Both the position numbers and the translations under genes were made by a program. The notes beneath the pieces are model-generated. The model was not told the origin of the DNA, did not search any database, and saw only the letters and a list, made by a program, of their open reading frames with translations. From positions 1,488,001-1,552,000 of the forward strand of contig NW_027185499.1 of NCBI RefSeq assembly GCF_040183065.1: DNA of 64,000 nt. The letters run 5' to 3'. This stretch comes from Periplaneta americana (lineage: Eukaryota > Arthropoda > Insecta > Blattodea > Blattidae). Shown piece by piece: positions 1 through 11,529 of this stretch (the first letter of the stretch is position 1; each line of letters starts with the position of its first letter).

Positions 1-48
1 CAACAATGAACCTGCGGGTTCCTTAAAGCCATTTGTAAGTAAGTTACA
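1..48 (+). mobile_element. 3' tip of RTE-like LINE
   Basis: These bases match the extreme 3' end of the LINE copy at 38813-39723: the last codons (MNLRV-like), a stop, the motif AAAGCCATTTGTAAGTAAG and the start of a (GTAA)n tail. The rest of the element lies before the window. A short tandem tail in place of poly(A) is typical of RTE-type LINEs. Confidence 0.85.
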
Positions 49-1112
49 ATAATGTCGAAGATAGAAACACTGACAAATTCATTCCTAAGAAAATTTATTT
101 GTAACTTATTATTATACATCTGATAACAGTGGGTAAAAACTTTCTGTAAGAGTGGCTGTCGTGCCTTTCCTGTTTCACAGAGATGCTATTCTACAATATC
201 AGTGTAATGACCAGACAAAGATATCTACCTACCTGTATCAAAGATTTTAAGGATCACCTGTGTTCAATAACAAGACGCAGTGGCTGTAGGGCTATGTAAT
301 TTATCCTAATAAATATAAAGCATTATTCCATGTTTACTTTGTCTCTTAAATTTTAGAAAAGATTTCTCTCAAACAAAAATTTGATTTGAAAACAGGATAT
401 TAAATCACTTATAACTCACTTGAGACGTGTAGGTAGGCATATATTTTCTTTAATGTGTACATAATATTTGACGTGTATTATACAAGGAGAGAGACGGCTG
501 TGTCTATAACAGTATACCTTTAAATAATAGGCCTACACTTCATGTTTCAATCCTAATTTGGATCAACAGTATGTATACGTAACAAAAAAGCTTTTTTTTT
601 TAATTTCCTGGCTGGGGACATAACGTAACGGCTAATGCCAATTTTCAGATAGATTATTGCCAATAAGAATTAAGGAGAAATCAGCACAGGTACTTCTGGT
701 GATTTTTGAAGTGAAAGACGAGGATTTTGTAAAGGATTTTTTTGTGGAAATATAGTTGGATATAGGCCTATATGCCTTTTATAGCGATACTTGTTAGGAG
801 AAAAACAGAATTGTTCGAGAGTGTAGTAAATTACGTTTCAAATGAGAAGTGCGTCATAATGAAGGTGAGTATGTGTACTTAGTATTTATTTATTTATTTA
901 TTTAACCTGGTAGAGGTACGGCAATCAGGCTCCAAATGAAACAGCAATATAAAATCAGATACCTCATCATTAAGAAGACTGATTTTATTGCAACATTGCA
1001 GTGTTTCGTTAAGAATACCTAAACACCTGGGCATATAGATAGTTTTTTGCTTCTCTTTTAAAATTTTGATTTTCGGAGTTACGAGTCATTCAACATGTAA
1101 GTCATAGCAAAA
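49..1112. other. AT-rich DNA, no gene seen
   Basis: No frame longer than about 60 codons and no recognisable protein motif on either strand. It holds a short T run near 590 and a (TTTA)n run at 881-904. TAGGCCTA occurs near 531 and 766. Confidence 0.6.
881..904. repeat. (TTTA)n microsatellite
   Basis: About six tandem TTTA/ATTT units, seen directly. Confidence 0.9.
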
Positions 1113-1120
1113 GTCTAAAC

Positions 1121-1302
1121 CAGTGGTCGTCAGCACTCGCTGAAATGTGTAAAGGGTAAGCGGAGTCGTCCCGTGTGCACCGTCGTGCAGCAGGAAGAGG
1201 TAGAGAGCATATCCGCTAGCAGCTACGAGTGCACCATGGTGCAGTGTGTTCTCCGCGGGTAAGAGACGCTAGCTCCAGGGTGCTCTGTGCTGACGACCGC
1301 TG
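1121..1302 (+). mobile_element. hAT-type MITE, family A copy 1
   Basis: A 182-bp non-coding element. Ends CAGTGGTCGTCAGCAC and GTGCTGACGACCGCTG are inverted repeats, and the element is flanked by a perfect 8-bp duplication GTCTAAAC (1113-1120 and 1303-1310). An 8-bp TSD with CAG...CTG termini is the hAT signature, so this is read as a non-autonomous hAT derivative. Related copies lie at 10214-10360 and 13305-13485. The interior is GC-rich and includes the near-palindrome GCACCATGGTGCA. Confidence 0.92.
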
Positions 1303-1310
1303 GTCTAAAC

Positions 1311-2535
1311 TAACCTGGCCTGTCACAGATTCGTAAATTCAAAGCATATGAAAAGCTGACCTAACCTAACCTGTCTCAAATTCCCGCACCTCTCCGCCAG
1401 CCACCACTTGCACAGCAAATTTAGACCCTCATTTTCGGTGTGAAATTGGAGTCGGAAGATTTTCTCTCTTTTTTTTATAATATGTATGACTCGACTAGAA
1501 ACCAAGAATGTAAATTACCTTGTACCTTAACGTGGTAACGCAATAATACAGAAATATCTAAACTAACCAAACCTAATGTAATCTATTCAAAGCTAGTAAT
1601 CTAACAAAACATAACTTTAAAAAATCCAGTGTACACTAGCGTGGAACTTTCGTAATGTCACGCTTACTTATGTTGGTAAGCCTGAAGAAGCAGCTGTAAA
1701 ACAATAGAGTTGTATTAGCGGAGTACGAATGGAACTACCGCTGCGCTATTTTGGCCAAAATTAATTGACCCTGAAATCTTACTTGTCCTCAAATTAGTAT
1801 CAATGGCATTAAAATGGCAATGTAAATAACTGTAAACAAAAAAATTACATTGTTAACCCTCCTATAGTTTATATACCTCTGATTGAGTTCTATCTTATAT
1901 GTACAGTAGGCCTACAGCCTATCTATTATCAGGCAGTACATTTCACTTGATATGTGTCAGAGTAAGAACAATATATAAACCCTTGCCCTTTAAAAGAATT
2001 CCTGCGTACGCTATTATCTTTTCTATATACAGTATTTTTACATAAAGAATCTCGTATAAACTCTATGCCAGGTCTTTCCCTGAGGACAACATAGTACGGT
2101 ACTAAAAAGAATACGAAAATGACATCCAGTTCATTTAAAGTTTGCTGGGAGTCAAATTCGACGTCGCTAGGTTTCGTAGACACTATTTCATTAGAAACCA
2201 TGTTATTTTTCTTCGTAGGTCTACCGGTAGGCCTATTTAATATTTTTGTGATTTCATTTACTCCAAGGCTGACAACTTGGTAACTTCCATTGACATTATA
2301 TAGAAAACATTAACAATTTGGAGTTCCGCAAATAATTTTGAAGATTACAATAAACTGATATTGTATAACGTAACATTTATAGCAAAAGAGACAAGGAAAA
2401 AACTCTGTTAGAAGAATTCGCGTCACGCTTTTAAAGCATTGAGTAGTGCCTCCTGTTTAATATACACACTGAGTTCACTGGGCGGAACTGATCAACTGAC
2501 AATCTCGTAATAATTTGTATCATACGGAATCTGAG
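1311..2535. other. AT-rich DNA, no gene seen
   Basis: Only short chance frames (60-90 codons, low complexity, no motif). Two TAGGCCTA octamers occur near 1909 and 2230. Confidence 0.55.

Positions 2536-2596
<61 letters not shown>
2536..2596. repeat. (TAA)n microsatellite
   Basis: About 20 uninterrupted TAA units. The poly-isoleucine frame on the reverse strand is an artefact of this repeat. Confidence 0.95.
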
Positions 2597-2859
2597 TAGT
2601 ATGAGTAAATGCTAATATGATACATAGTGTGTAACCAATATAGCCTTTGCCTATGATATAAACCGTAATCAAGAATTCCTGCTAATAAATTTGCAGTTAC
2701 CAAGGAGAGATGCACGGACAATCTCTGATCAGCTAATAATGTCTCGTAATTTACAGAAGTGTTAGGCCTACATAAATCAGAATGTTACAGTGTAGTAAAC
2801 AGTACAGAAAAATAGTGGGGTGTGTGGTTTACCCGAACTAAGAGTTTCAGACAATTTTT

Positions 2860-3113
2860 TCACTTCGTTATTTAACGACGCTGTATCAACAACGAGATTA
2901 TTTAGCGTCGATGGGATTGGCGATAGCGAAATAATATTTGGCGAGATGAGGCCGAGGGTTCGCCATAGGTTATACAACATTTGCCTAAGGGTTGGGGAAA
3001 ACCTCGGAAAAAACGCAACCAGGTAATCAGACCAAGCGGGAATCGAACCCGCGCCCGAGCGCAACTCCGCATCGGCAGGCAATCGCCTTAAGCGACCGAG
3101 CTACGCCGATGGC
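2860..3113 (-). mobile_element. tRNA-derived SINE, subfamily 1
   Basis: On the minus strand the head (3113 down to about 3030) reads as a tRNA-like promoter with an A box (GTAGCTCGGTCG) and a B box (GGTTCGATTCC). The body then runs to the tail AGCGTCGTTAAATAA, which lies at 2867-2882. The tail core recurs in the other SINEs here. A possible TSD TTTCAGA is visible (near 2847 and 3114). RNA polymerase III transcription is what such boxes direct in active copies; activity here is not shown. Confidence 0.85.
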
Positions 3114-4238
3114 TTTCAGATATTAGCCTAGTATCAGTAGGCCTAATAATGACGCGGAATCAGGCCTACTTCAGTTTATCCTGATGACGTAAATATAGCG
3201 AAAGTTGATAGTGATGCTACAAGGTGGATAATAAAATTAATCCCTTCACGATCACATCGCCAAATAAAATTAAGCAATTCAAAATAAGGAGACTGATTTT
3301 AAAATTTCACGCAGGTAATATTTATTTTCCCAAATATAATTAAGTAATTACGAAAGCCAGCTATAACGGCCGGGGGATCATCGTATTAACTACACGATAA
3401 CTCTATTCTGGTTGGATGATCGTCCACCTCTGCTTCGGCATGTGGACGTGAGGCCAGCAGCCGGCTGGTCGGTCGTGGTTCTCAATGGGCTGTGGTGCCT
3501 CGGATCATTATTATAATGAAGTAAAAGTTTGTTCTGTGAAACTTCCGTTAACTGAGGGAGTAAGAACTTGCCGTCTTGCGAAATTTTATAAATACACGAA
3601 CGCTATAAATCGCGTTAGAAATACTCACACAGCTAAATTAAATTTAAAACTACGCTCAAAATAATTCTACATCCATCAACACAAAATAACTACGAAAAGA
3701 ATAGCCATTACAGAACATCAATACTTGCTGTAAAACAGTAACGGTGATTCGATTCTTCCGAACAAAACAGCTGGCTACCACGTGCTAACGTGAAAAAGTA
3801 GCGACATGCAAGCATGGACTCTGGGTGGCTGGTTTCAGCGGTTGCCAGGGTGACACCTTGTAGCCGTTTAACTGTCAATACTTTCTAGTTCTGTATAGAA
3901 TAGACTGTATGTACGAAAACCTGGTTTCTATTCTGAAAAACTTCAGGTTTACAGCGTCGAAAAACATGACTGTACCGTCAAAGGTTTTATGAACGCCGGA
4001 CACTGAGGCTCGAAAGCAACCCTACTTTTCTACGGACATATGGTGGCCTTAATAAAGCTTTATTAACGGTAACTATCTCGTAACAAACACTTGAGCACTA
4101 AATCTAAGTAAATATTTTTCATAAGGAGTATAAGTTCAGACTCTAAATAACTTTGATGTTGATACAGCGTCGTAAAATAACCCAATAAAATAAAAGATAA
4201 ACAGTCCAATAGCTAAATGACAGCTGTGAGTAGTGTGG
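3114..4238. other. No gene; GC-rich patch 3365-3510
   Basis: Mostly AT-rich. The patch at about 3365-3510 is conspicuously GC-rich (clusters of GGCCGG, CCACCTCTGC, GCCGGCTGG) and resembles a LINE 3' flank or another repeat, but no element in this window matches it. No supported coding region. Confidence 0.45.
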
Positions 4239-4663
4239 GATGAAGATAAATGCAAATACGACGAAGACCATGGTAGTAGGAAGAAAAATAAAGAACTTGC
4301 AAATTCTAAATGAGACAGTCAGTAGAGCAAATGGACAGCTTCAAATACTTGGGGTGTACTAGGACTTTAATCTGTGTTGGAAAGAGTGGGTGAAGAAAGA
4401 ATGATGCTGAAACTGATCAGAAAGAGGAAAAGGAATTGGTTGGTCACTGGCTGAGAAGAAACTGCCTACTGAAGGATGCACTGGAAGAAATGGTGAACAG
4501 CAGAAGAGTTCGAGGCAGAAGGAGATATCAAATAATATACGACATTAAGATATATGGATCATATGAGGACAGAAAGAGGAAGACAGAAAATAGGAAAGAT
4601 TGGAGAAAGCTGGGTTTGCAGTAAAAGACCTGCCCTTGGGCAGAACACTAAATGAATGAAACA
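4239..4663 (+). mobile_element. LINE 3' fragment, family 2, internally deleted
   Basis: The translation begins with a post-RT motif (KINANTTKTMVVGRK), reaches the start of the YLG-like strand near 4350, then jumps directly to the C-terminal block ERVGEERMMLKLIRKR. That block runs into the open frame 4436-4624 (WLRRNCLLKDALEEMV, RRVRGRRRYQ, RKDWRKLGLQ). The family normally carries further RT-connection sequence between these blocks, so there is an internal deletion. It ends in a short (AATG)n tail, so it is a 3' end. A second fragment with the same terminus lies at 32437-32535 on the other strand. This is the C-terminus of an RT polyprotein, not a host protein. Confidence 0.75.
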
Positions 4664-4783
4664 ATTCGATATGAAATAAACCTTGCATTTCGAGAAATGA
4701 CGCTTAGTACGCTTGAACGAAATACAGCGGTATCAAAAACATTTTCCTTACATTTTTATTGTAGGCCTACCTTGTTTGTTGGA

Positions 4784-4946
4784 ATAGTCACGAAGCTCAA
4801 TACGTAGTAAATATGCATCCATAGATAGTTGCTAACCACTAGGGTCGCTAATATCGTCTCATTACAGACAATGCGAAATAGTACCGGCACAGTCTATTGT
4901 TCCTAGCACCCTAACAACTCAAGTTTCGTGACTGTATACACTAGAC
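4784..4946 (-). mobile_element. TIR MITE, family B copy 1
   Basis: About 160 bp that match the reverse complement of 15110-15261. Inverted ends include AGTCACGAAGCTCAA on the left and TTTCGTGACTGTATAC on the right; the left terminus is a few bases shorter than in copy 2. No coding capacity. Probably a Tc1/mariner-type MITE (TA at the ends), but the TSD is not certain in this copy. Confidence 0.7.
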
Positions 4947-5106
4947 TATGACTATACCATGCAGGCTTTGCTTAAACATGTTTTAGTTGCCATGGTAATA
5001 TTTTACAGTGCATATAGGTACAATTAGGACATATTATGTAGTTACAAATGAAAGGAAAATATTTTTGACGTCACTTTACTTCATTAAGACTTTTTTTTAT
5101 TTTAGT

Positions 5107-5357
5107 TGGTTATTTAACGACGCTGTATCAACTACTAGGTTATTTAGCGTCGTTGAGATTCGTGATAGCGAGATGATAATTTGGCGAGACGAGGCCGAAG
5201 ATTCGCCATAGATTACCTTGCATTCACATTACGGTTGGAGAAAACCTCGGAAAAAACCAAACCAGGTAATCAGCCCAAGCGGGGATCGAACCCGCGCCCG
5301 AACGCAACTTCAGACCGGCAGGCAAGCGCCTTAACCGACTGAGCTACATCGGTGGCT
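5107..5357 (-). mobile_element. tRNA-derived SINE, subfamily 1
   Basis: Same structure as 2860-3113: tRNA-like head at the right end with A box (GTAGCTCAGTCGG) and B box (GGTTCGATCCCCGC), and the AGCGTCGTTAAATAA-like tail at the left end after a T-rich stretch. Divergence from the first copy is visible in the middle. No clear TSD. Confidence 0.85.
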
Positions 5358-7320
5358 CACTAGGATGTTAAGGTGAAACGAGCGCATCTCGAATAACAAT
5401 TGCATTATATTTTACAAATAGAATGTTAACTACATAATATATACACGAGTAGTAGGCCAAAACCACAAAAATTATAATAAACTCGTTTGAATTAATGTGT
5501 ATCTTTTAAAAATATATCAAGATGAAAACTGGTACAAAATACAGGCCTAATTTTATTATGGCTCCCCTATTTTCGTGATCAAAGGATATTCCATCACAAG
5601 CTACCTGAGGAAGCCACATTGGAACAATAAACTGACCAATTAACTGGTATTTCATAATACTATTATCATTTCTTACACAAACGCAAAACTGGCTAACGAA
5701 TTTTTTTAAACGCTACATTGTGCAGCAAAGTAATGCAATACATGATACTGAACTAACTTCACCATTCTACCGTATCACAGTTTTCGTGAGATTTTAAGAA
5801 ACACTCATCTTCAGAAAATATCAAATATAGAGTACAATAAAATGTGTAACTAACCTTTCAACTCACGAAGACATTCTCAGGCCGTACATTTATTCATATC
5901 CTCCATTATCCAACACAAAAATTAAACCACACGCACAACATTTCACTGTCACAATCACGAACTGCACATCCACGATTCTCCCTCCTTCGGTATGACATCA
6001 TTCAGAAGTACCAATAACGTCATGCTTCTAATAAAATAATAAAATGGCACTGCGCTGCACTAAGAAAATTCATATGAAGCAAATTAGTATAATTAGCACA
6101 GTTAATTCCATTTATGTATGTTCCTATTCCTTTAAGAAACATCCAAGAAAACTTGATAATTTACTAATGGTCTGAGTTGTTTTCAAATATATTAAGTTGG
6201 CCATATCGTTGTACTACTTCTTCTGCATTCCATCATCCAATGAGGTGCAACTTTATACTCGTTCTGCGTTCTGCTTTTTTGTAAGTAAAAACATACGCAA
6301 TAGCCTACAGTTAATATTTTAGGAATTGAAACGTAAGCAAATCATTAATAGATTAACCCAGTAAATACAAACTTTAAATTAAAATGTAATAGCTGGGTAT
6401 TCATTTGTTACGTTAGTTTTATAAGTTTAAAAAGAAAATTGTTTCGTAGATACAATGCGGAAGCAATTAATGAAACATATGTGGCTACCACAGCCACGAT
6501 TGTTACGAGCGTCAAATCATAGCATGGGAGAGAGGAGAATCAGCTGTAGCGTGCACCATTTAACCTGTTCGCAACTTCTAAATATCAAATTATAGACCAA
6601 TCATATAATAAATAGTATCTTTATTAGCTATTTAATTTACCTTTCAAGGCTATAACTATGAACGTGTCATTCTATTTATTCGTTCAAATCGATGCTTAAA
6701 TAATACAAACCTTTCTTTTCGCATATTATCACTGTCTGCCGTTGTGACCATAGGTATAGCGCATGTGCTTCCCAACACAGGACTGGGTGTTTATCCTTCT
6801 TGTGATTGTTCTGCGATATCTCTGCAGTGGTGGCCCTGCGTCACGCCGATACCGTTTTCAGGAAGGTCCGAATTTGTGAACCTACCGGCAGTGGTCTGTA
6901 AGTCGGATAAAAGGGTAGGTTTAGCAGAATAAAAAATAAGTTTATCTAAGGGAAGGTATTCCGCGAATTGCGATAGGCGATTTCTTTACATCAAATCACG
7001 ACAGCAGGCACTGCAGGTAGATTGAAAGGTGAAAAACCGCCTGTCCGCCAGTCTTGTTTCAGTGCAAAATGCAATTATGGGACAATATAATGCATGGTAC
7101 GTGAAGAAAATTCTTGTAGTTTAAATATTATGATATATCAGTATTGTTCACGTACAGTGTATAAAGTAACTAATATAAAGTAAGTAACTAGAAGATAAAA
7201 TGACCTGGGCCGACTTTAAGCCATTTGGACCAATTTATCTGAATTGGGCTCCACGCCTATGGAGCCCTCGTACCTAAGCACAATGATTTTTATTTTCAGG
7301 ACCAACCTATGAAAAATTAA
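5358..7320. other. AT-rich DNA, no gene seen
   Basis: Nearly 2 kb without a supported gene. The longest frames are about 60 codons with no recognisable motif. No repeat from elsewhere in the window was matched here. Confidence 0.5.
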
Positions 7321-7322
7321 AT

Positions 7323-7540
7323 TATGGTTTATTTAACGACGCTCACAACTGCAGAGGTTATATCAGTGTCGCCGATGTGCCGGGATTTTGTCCTGCAGGA
7401 GTTTTTACATGCCAGTAAATCTACTAACATGAGCCTGTCGCACTTAAACACATTTAAATGCCATCGACCTGGGCCGGGATCGAACTCGCAACTTCGAGCA
7501 CAGAAGGCCAGCGCTATACCAGCTACGCTACCCAGGCCAA
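7323..7540 (-). mobile_element. tRNA-derived SINE, subfamily 3, left arm
   Basis: Reverse-oriented SINE: tail TTTATTTAACGACGCT at the left end, tRNA-like head at the right with B-box-like GGTTCGATCCCGGCCC-type sequence near 7475 read on the minus strand. It forms a head-to-head inverted pair with 7630-7852. The overlapping short frames on both strands are shadows of the repeat. Confidence 0.85.
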
Positions 7541-7629
7541 CCCAATCTATGGATACTATAGGGAAATGCGTAGCAGATCTGGAAATGGCAATGACAGATG
7601 TGAGGATAGAACAGAAACAAGAATAAGTG

Positions 7630-7852
7630 AAGTCGCCCTCGGTAGCATAGTTGATATAGCGCTGGCCTTCTATGCTCGAGGTTGCGGGTTCTATCCCGAC
7701 CGAGGTCGATGGCATTTAAGTGTTTAAATGCGACAGGCTCACGTCATTAGATTTACTGGCATGTAAAAGAACTCCTGCGATTCAAAATCCAGCACACCAG
7801 CGACGCTGATATAACCTCTGCAGTTGCGAGCGTCGTTAAATAAACCATAATT
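7630..7852 (+). mobile_element. tRNA-derived SINE, subfamily 3, right arm
   Basis: Forward copy of the SINE at 7323-7540. A-box-like GGTAGCATAGTTGATATAG is followed by B-box-like GGGTTCTATCCC, then the body, and it ends GAGCGTCGTTAAATAAACC. With the left arm it makes an inverted repeat of about 215 bp per arm with a spacer of about 90 bp. Confidence 0.85.
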
Positions 7853-8206
7853 TATTTAAAAGAATAAGTGAATATCATAAAGTTGTTAATTTAAATTATT
7901 ACAGCTTGTGGAATGAGGTACTGAAGACAATTCTTCCAGCAGAAATTAAAGTCCATATGAAAATACTTGAGTATCTCGCTTGCAATAGGTTTGTTACTAC
8001 ATTTCAAATTTCCTTTTTTCATTGTCCTTAGGATCCTCCTGACAATCCTAGTGACTCTTGAGTGAGAAGAAAAGTTTTTCCATGTTTATATGGATCAAAA
8101 TTTATTTCACATCAAAGAAAAGAACCACAATCCAACACAGATATCATTTTGATATATCGTATTATTGAGCAAAATTATAAATAAAGAAAATTACAAACAG
8201 ACAATA

Positions 8207-8209
8207 TTA

Positions 8210-8273
<64 letters not shown>
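8207..8273. repeat. (AAT)n microsatellite
   Basis: About 22 AAT units directly abutting the 3' tail of the LINE at 8274-8607. It may have grown from the insertion junction. The poly-Asn frame across it is not a gene. Confidence 0.95.
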
Positions 8274-8278
<5 letters not shown>

Positions 8279-8607
8279 TTATTGGCTTTTAAGCAACCCG
8301 GAGGTTCATTGCCGCCCTCACATAAGCCCGCCACTGGTCCCTATCCTGAGCAAGATTAATCCAGTCTCTACCATCATATCCCACCCCCCTCAAATCCATT
8401 TTAATATTATCCTCCCATCTACGTCTCGGCCTCCCCGAAGGTCTTTTTCGCTCCGACCTCCCAACTAACACTCTATATGCACTTCTGTATTCACCCATAC
8501 GTGCTACATGCCCTGCCCATCTCAAACGTCTGGATTTAATGTTCCTAATTATGTCAGGTGAAGAATACAATGCATCCAGTTCTGTGTTGTGTAACTTTCT
8601 CCATTCT
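8274..8607 (-). mobile_element. RTE-like LINE, 5'-truncated 3' end
   Basis: The minus-strand frame 8289-8570 encodes the LINE C-terminus ([52 protein letters not shown]) and is open over about 93 codons. The tail ATAAATAAGTA-like lies at the left. The copy stops at about 8607, where the repeat starting TATATTATTTTAATG begins, so it is truncated to about 330 bp. The same family occurs at 1, 10362, 17517, 21006, 26006 and 38813. Confidence 0.88.
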
Positions 8608-9105
8608 ATATATTATTTTAATGTACCGAAGTACATATGATATTTCCATGCAGATATTCTGCGTCATCATAGGATGAAAGAGTAATGGAACGGAGAAAAA
8701 TTCTCTCCGGCGCCGGGATTTGAACCCGAGTTTTCAGCTCTACGTGCTGATGCTTTATCCACTAAGCCACACCGGATACCACCCCGGCGTCGGACAGAAT
8801 CGTCTCAGATTAAGTTCCAACTCTTGGGTTCCCTCTAGTGGCCGCCCTCTGCACTACGTCATAGATGTCTATGAACGTAGGACTGAAGTCCACACATGTG
8901 CTGAGGTGCACTCGTTATGAGTGACTAGTTGGCCGGAATCCGACGGAATAAGCGCCGTCTTAAATTACGAAGTGATTTACGCATGTCATATATATATATA
9001 TATATATATTATTTTAATGTACCGAAGTACATATGATATTTCCATGCAGATATTCTGCGTCATCATACGATGAAAGAGTAATGGAACGGAGAAAAATTCT
9101 CCTCT
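8608..9105 (-). repeat. tRNA-related repeat, 1.25 tandem units of ~396 bp
   Basis: A 98-bp block at 8608-8705 (ending GGAGAAAAATTCT) recurs almost unchanged at 9004-9101, so the unit is about 396 bp. Inside the first unit the minus strand is tRNA-like (about 8781 down to 8710): A box TGGCTTAGTGGATAAAGC and B box GGTTCAAATCCCGG. The organisation parallels the tandem pair at 32620-33215. A (TA)n run at 8988-9008 precedes the second unit. Because the tRNA-like part is inside a dispersed repeat it is not called a tRNA gene. Confidence 0.75.
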
Positions 9106-9223
9106 TTCCATACTTAGCGCTTGCTGCCCTCGCAAGACGTCAAGGTCAGAAAAATGCGCTTGCTTCGACATCACTGGCCTATGTATTTCCACATAACAAC
9201 GAGATAGGCTTGATCGTCGAGTA

Positions 9224-10014
9224 ATTGAGGACTGAATATGGTAAACGATGAAAGTGTCACAATGTCAATTTCTGTTTCTTTGCATCAAACGATAGTAGGC
9301 TTACCTATGTGCCGTGCTTTGTAATCTGATAAACGTGGAATGTGCCAGATCCATCCGGTTTAGTCATAATTTTTGTCGTAAGATTTCCCTAATGATGAAA
9401 AGGCCTATCTCAGTCGAGTGACACTGGGGAACGCTGGAAGTGCCTCTGCTAGGCGTGATGCCGTTTGAAGTGGAAAGGGCGGCCGGCTTGTTCTTATTTT
9501 ATTGTGTGATTGATGTTTAAGAAATCCAGCTTTTCTTACATCCTTATCCAAATTGTAGTGTTTGGTTTTGAGGGATATCTGTTATTTTTTTAATGTAGCC
9601 TAATAGCCTACAGAATTTTTAAGTCTAATACAAAATACAAATTTGTAGGCCTAATAAGGTAAAATAAAGATTTCGAAAAGTAAAATAACAAAATTTTGTA
9701 GAATAAATCTTAGTATGTAGGCCCTAATTCATTTATCCCTAATGCTCATTATTTTTTCATAACAATTAGCCTATTCATTAGCCTAATTCTACCAATATAC
9801 AGTAGGCCTATAAGTTATAGGCTATTATTTCAGTGCAATAAAATATGTTTCTTAATAAAATATGTAGAAATGGTGAACGGTGAAAGTGCCTTAATAAAAT
9901 ATGTGGAAATGGTGAACGATGAAAGTGCCAGAATTATGGAAAAATACTGTTTGGCAAGATTCCCACACATTTTGTTTGAGACACTTTAATCGTTTACCGT
10001 ATTGAGTCCCCAAT
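9224..10014. mobile_element. 791-bp TIR element with TA target site
   Basis: The ends are imperfect inverted repeats of about 36 bp: left begins ATTGAGGACTGAATATGG, and the right end read inversely begins ATTGGGGACTCAATACGG. Both continue into GTAAACGAT(G/T)AAAGTGTC. The element is flanked by TA on both sides (9222-9223 and 10015-10016), as for Tc1/mariner-type transposition. No open frame, so it is a non-autonomous element. The motif GGTGAACG(A/G)TGAAAGTG recurs inside it (see 9852-9929). It includes several TAGGCCTA-like octamers. Confidence 0.8.
9852..9929. repeat. 39-bp tandem duplication
   Basis: Two adjacent 39-bp units beginning TTAATAAAATATGT, differing at two positions. Each carries a copy of the subterminal motif of the surrounding TIR element. 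Confidence 0.92.
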
Positions 10015-10213
10015 TATTGTGTACAGCCTATGTAATTAGATCTAATATCAAGCATAAATGATTGTGATTTGAACTTACACTTCTACCTGCTAGGAGAGAC
10101 ACGAAAATTTCTATTCCGCTGAATGTGCCGACGTCAGTATTCTGTACGGACATGACTTTCTCAGTAGCGTTTAACTTATCTAAGTTATTTATTTATTTAG
10201 GCCTATTTATATA

Positions 10214-10360
10214 TTAAGCGGAGCCGTCCCATGTGCCCCGTCGTGCAGCAGGAAGAAGTAGAGAGCACACCCGCTAGCGCCTACGAACGCACCATAGTGC
10301 AGTGTGTTCTCCACGGGTAACAGACGCTAGTCACAGGGTGCTCTGTGCTGATGACCGCTG
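10214..10360 (+). mobile_element. hAT-type MITE, family A copy 2, truncated
   Basis: Matches 1155-1302 of copy 1 from TAAGCGGAG onward and keeps the right terminus ending ATGACCGCTG. About the first 34 bases, including the left TIR, are missing; the left edge meets a (TTTA)-rich stretch. No TSD can be checked. It directly abuts a decayed LINE on the right. Confidence 0.85.
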
Positions 10361-10361
10361 C

Positions 10362-10800
10362 TCTAGAGCGAAGTTAAAAGTAAAGGTGATAGTGCATCTC
10401 CTTGCTTTAGTCCACAGTGCATTGGAAACACATCTGATAGAAATTGACCTATAAAGGCTCTGCTGTACGTTTCACTGAGACATTTTAATTAATCGAACTA
10501 GTTTCATGAGAATACCAAATTCAATAAGAATATTATATAAAACTTCTCTCTTAATCGATTCTTATGCCATTTTCAAAATATAAATAGGCCTAACTGATGT
10601 ACTGTAATTTTATAGGTTAACTTACTCCCATTTTTCTGCAATATCTGTCGAATACAAATATTTGGTCAATAGTTGATCTATTACGCCTAAAACCACACTG
10701 ATTATCCCCGATAAATTTCATCTACATATGGAATTAACCTCCACAAAAGAATATTCGACAAAATTGTGTATGACGACAACAAAAGTGATATTGTCCCCCT
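10362..10800 (-). mobile_element. Decayed RTE-like LINE, RT palm fragment
   Basis: On the minus strand it aligns with the RT-coding part of the LINE at about 21914-22310 (the region of DFKKAYDSV, ETYSRVRIGQF and the GDALSPLLF-like motif) but carries many substitutions and small indels and has no continuous frame. It lacks the 3' end and tail. It is much older-looking than the other copies. Confidence 0.75.
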
Positions 10801-11529
10801 TCTTAAAGATAGATACCTACAATTATGGACCCCTTCCATTGTTCTGATACAATTTCCTTTTCCCAAATAGCAAGTAAAGTATCACTATTGATGTTAATAA
10901 ATTTTGAAGGAAACCGAAGTAAAATAATAGTAACTACCAGGGATGAATCAGCCGATATGTGTCTTTTACTTCAATACAATTCCCGTAACCTATGCAAATA
11001 AATACATTACGTTATTGTGATATACCTCTTTATAATCATATTTGTTAATTTGACTAAATCTGCATTAACGAACAGATTACTTCTGTGTACGATGACAGTG
11101 AGAACTTTATTTATGAAAGTAGAAATATAATGCAACTTAACAAGTTATCGTCTTGCGATGAAGACTAAATGCCTGGCAGTTATCGCTATCCCTGTAGTTT
11201 AGAAGTTGCACCACAGACAGCGAAATAAGACGAATCCAAGTTGTGCAAGCTGCAAGGTCAACTTTTCCCATAAAAACTAAAAGGCAGGAAGGGAGTTTCG
11301 TATGTCAGGAATTATATTGGCATTCTCCTCACATCTGTATCGTGTTCGGTGTGGTGCGCGGAGTGTTTCATTATTCTTAGAATAAATGTGCTTGTAAAGA
11401 TTTGAATTCTGTGAATTTTGTAAGTAAAATTATCCAGTAGCAACCTGTGATGCGTGTGTCGCCATAAAGGATATTGATTTATTATGTGCTAGATAACACA
11501 GACTGTTCTATGTGTATTAATATTTGAAA

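Noticed and set aside
7324-7727. Three overlapping 89-128-codon frames
   Set aside because: They lie on both strands of an inverted SINE pair and have no homology expected for proteins.
8165-8359. Poly-Asn protein frame (also 27276-27536, and poly-Ile 2431-2721, poly-Leu 49960-50148)
   Set aside because: All are translations of trinucleotide microsatellites.
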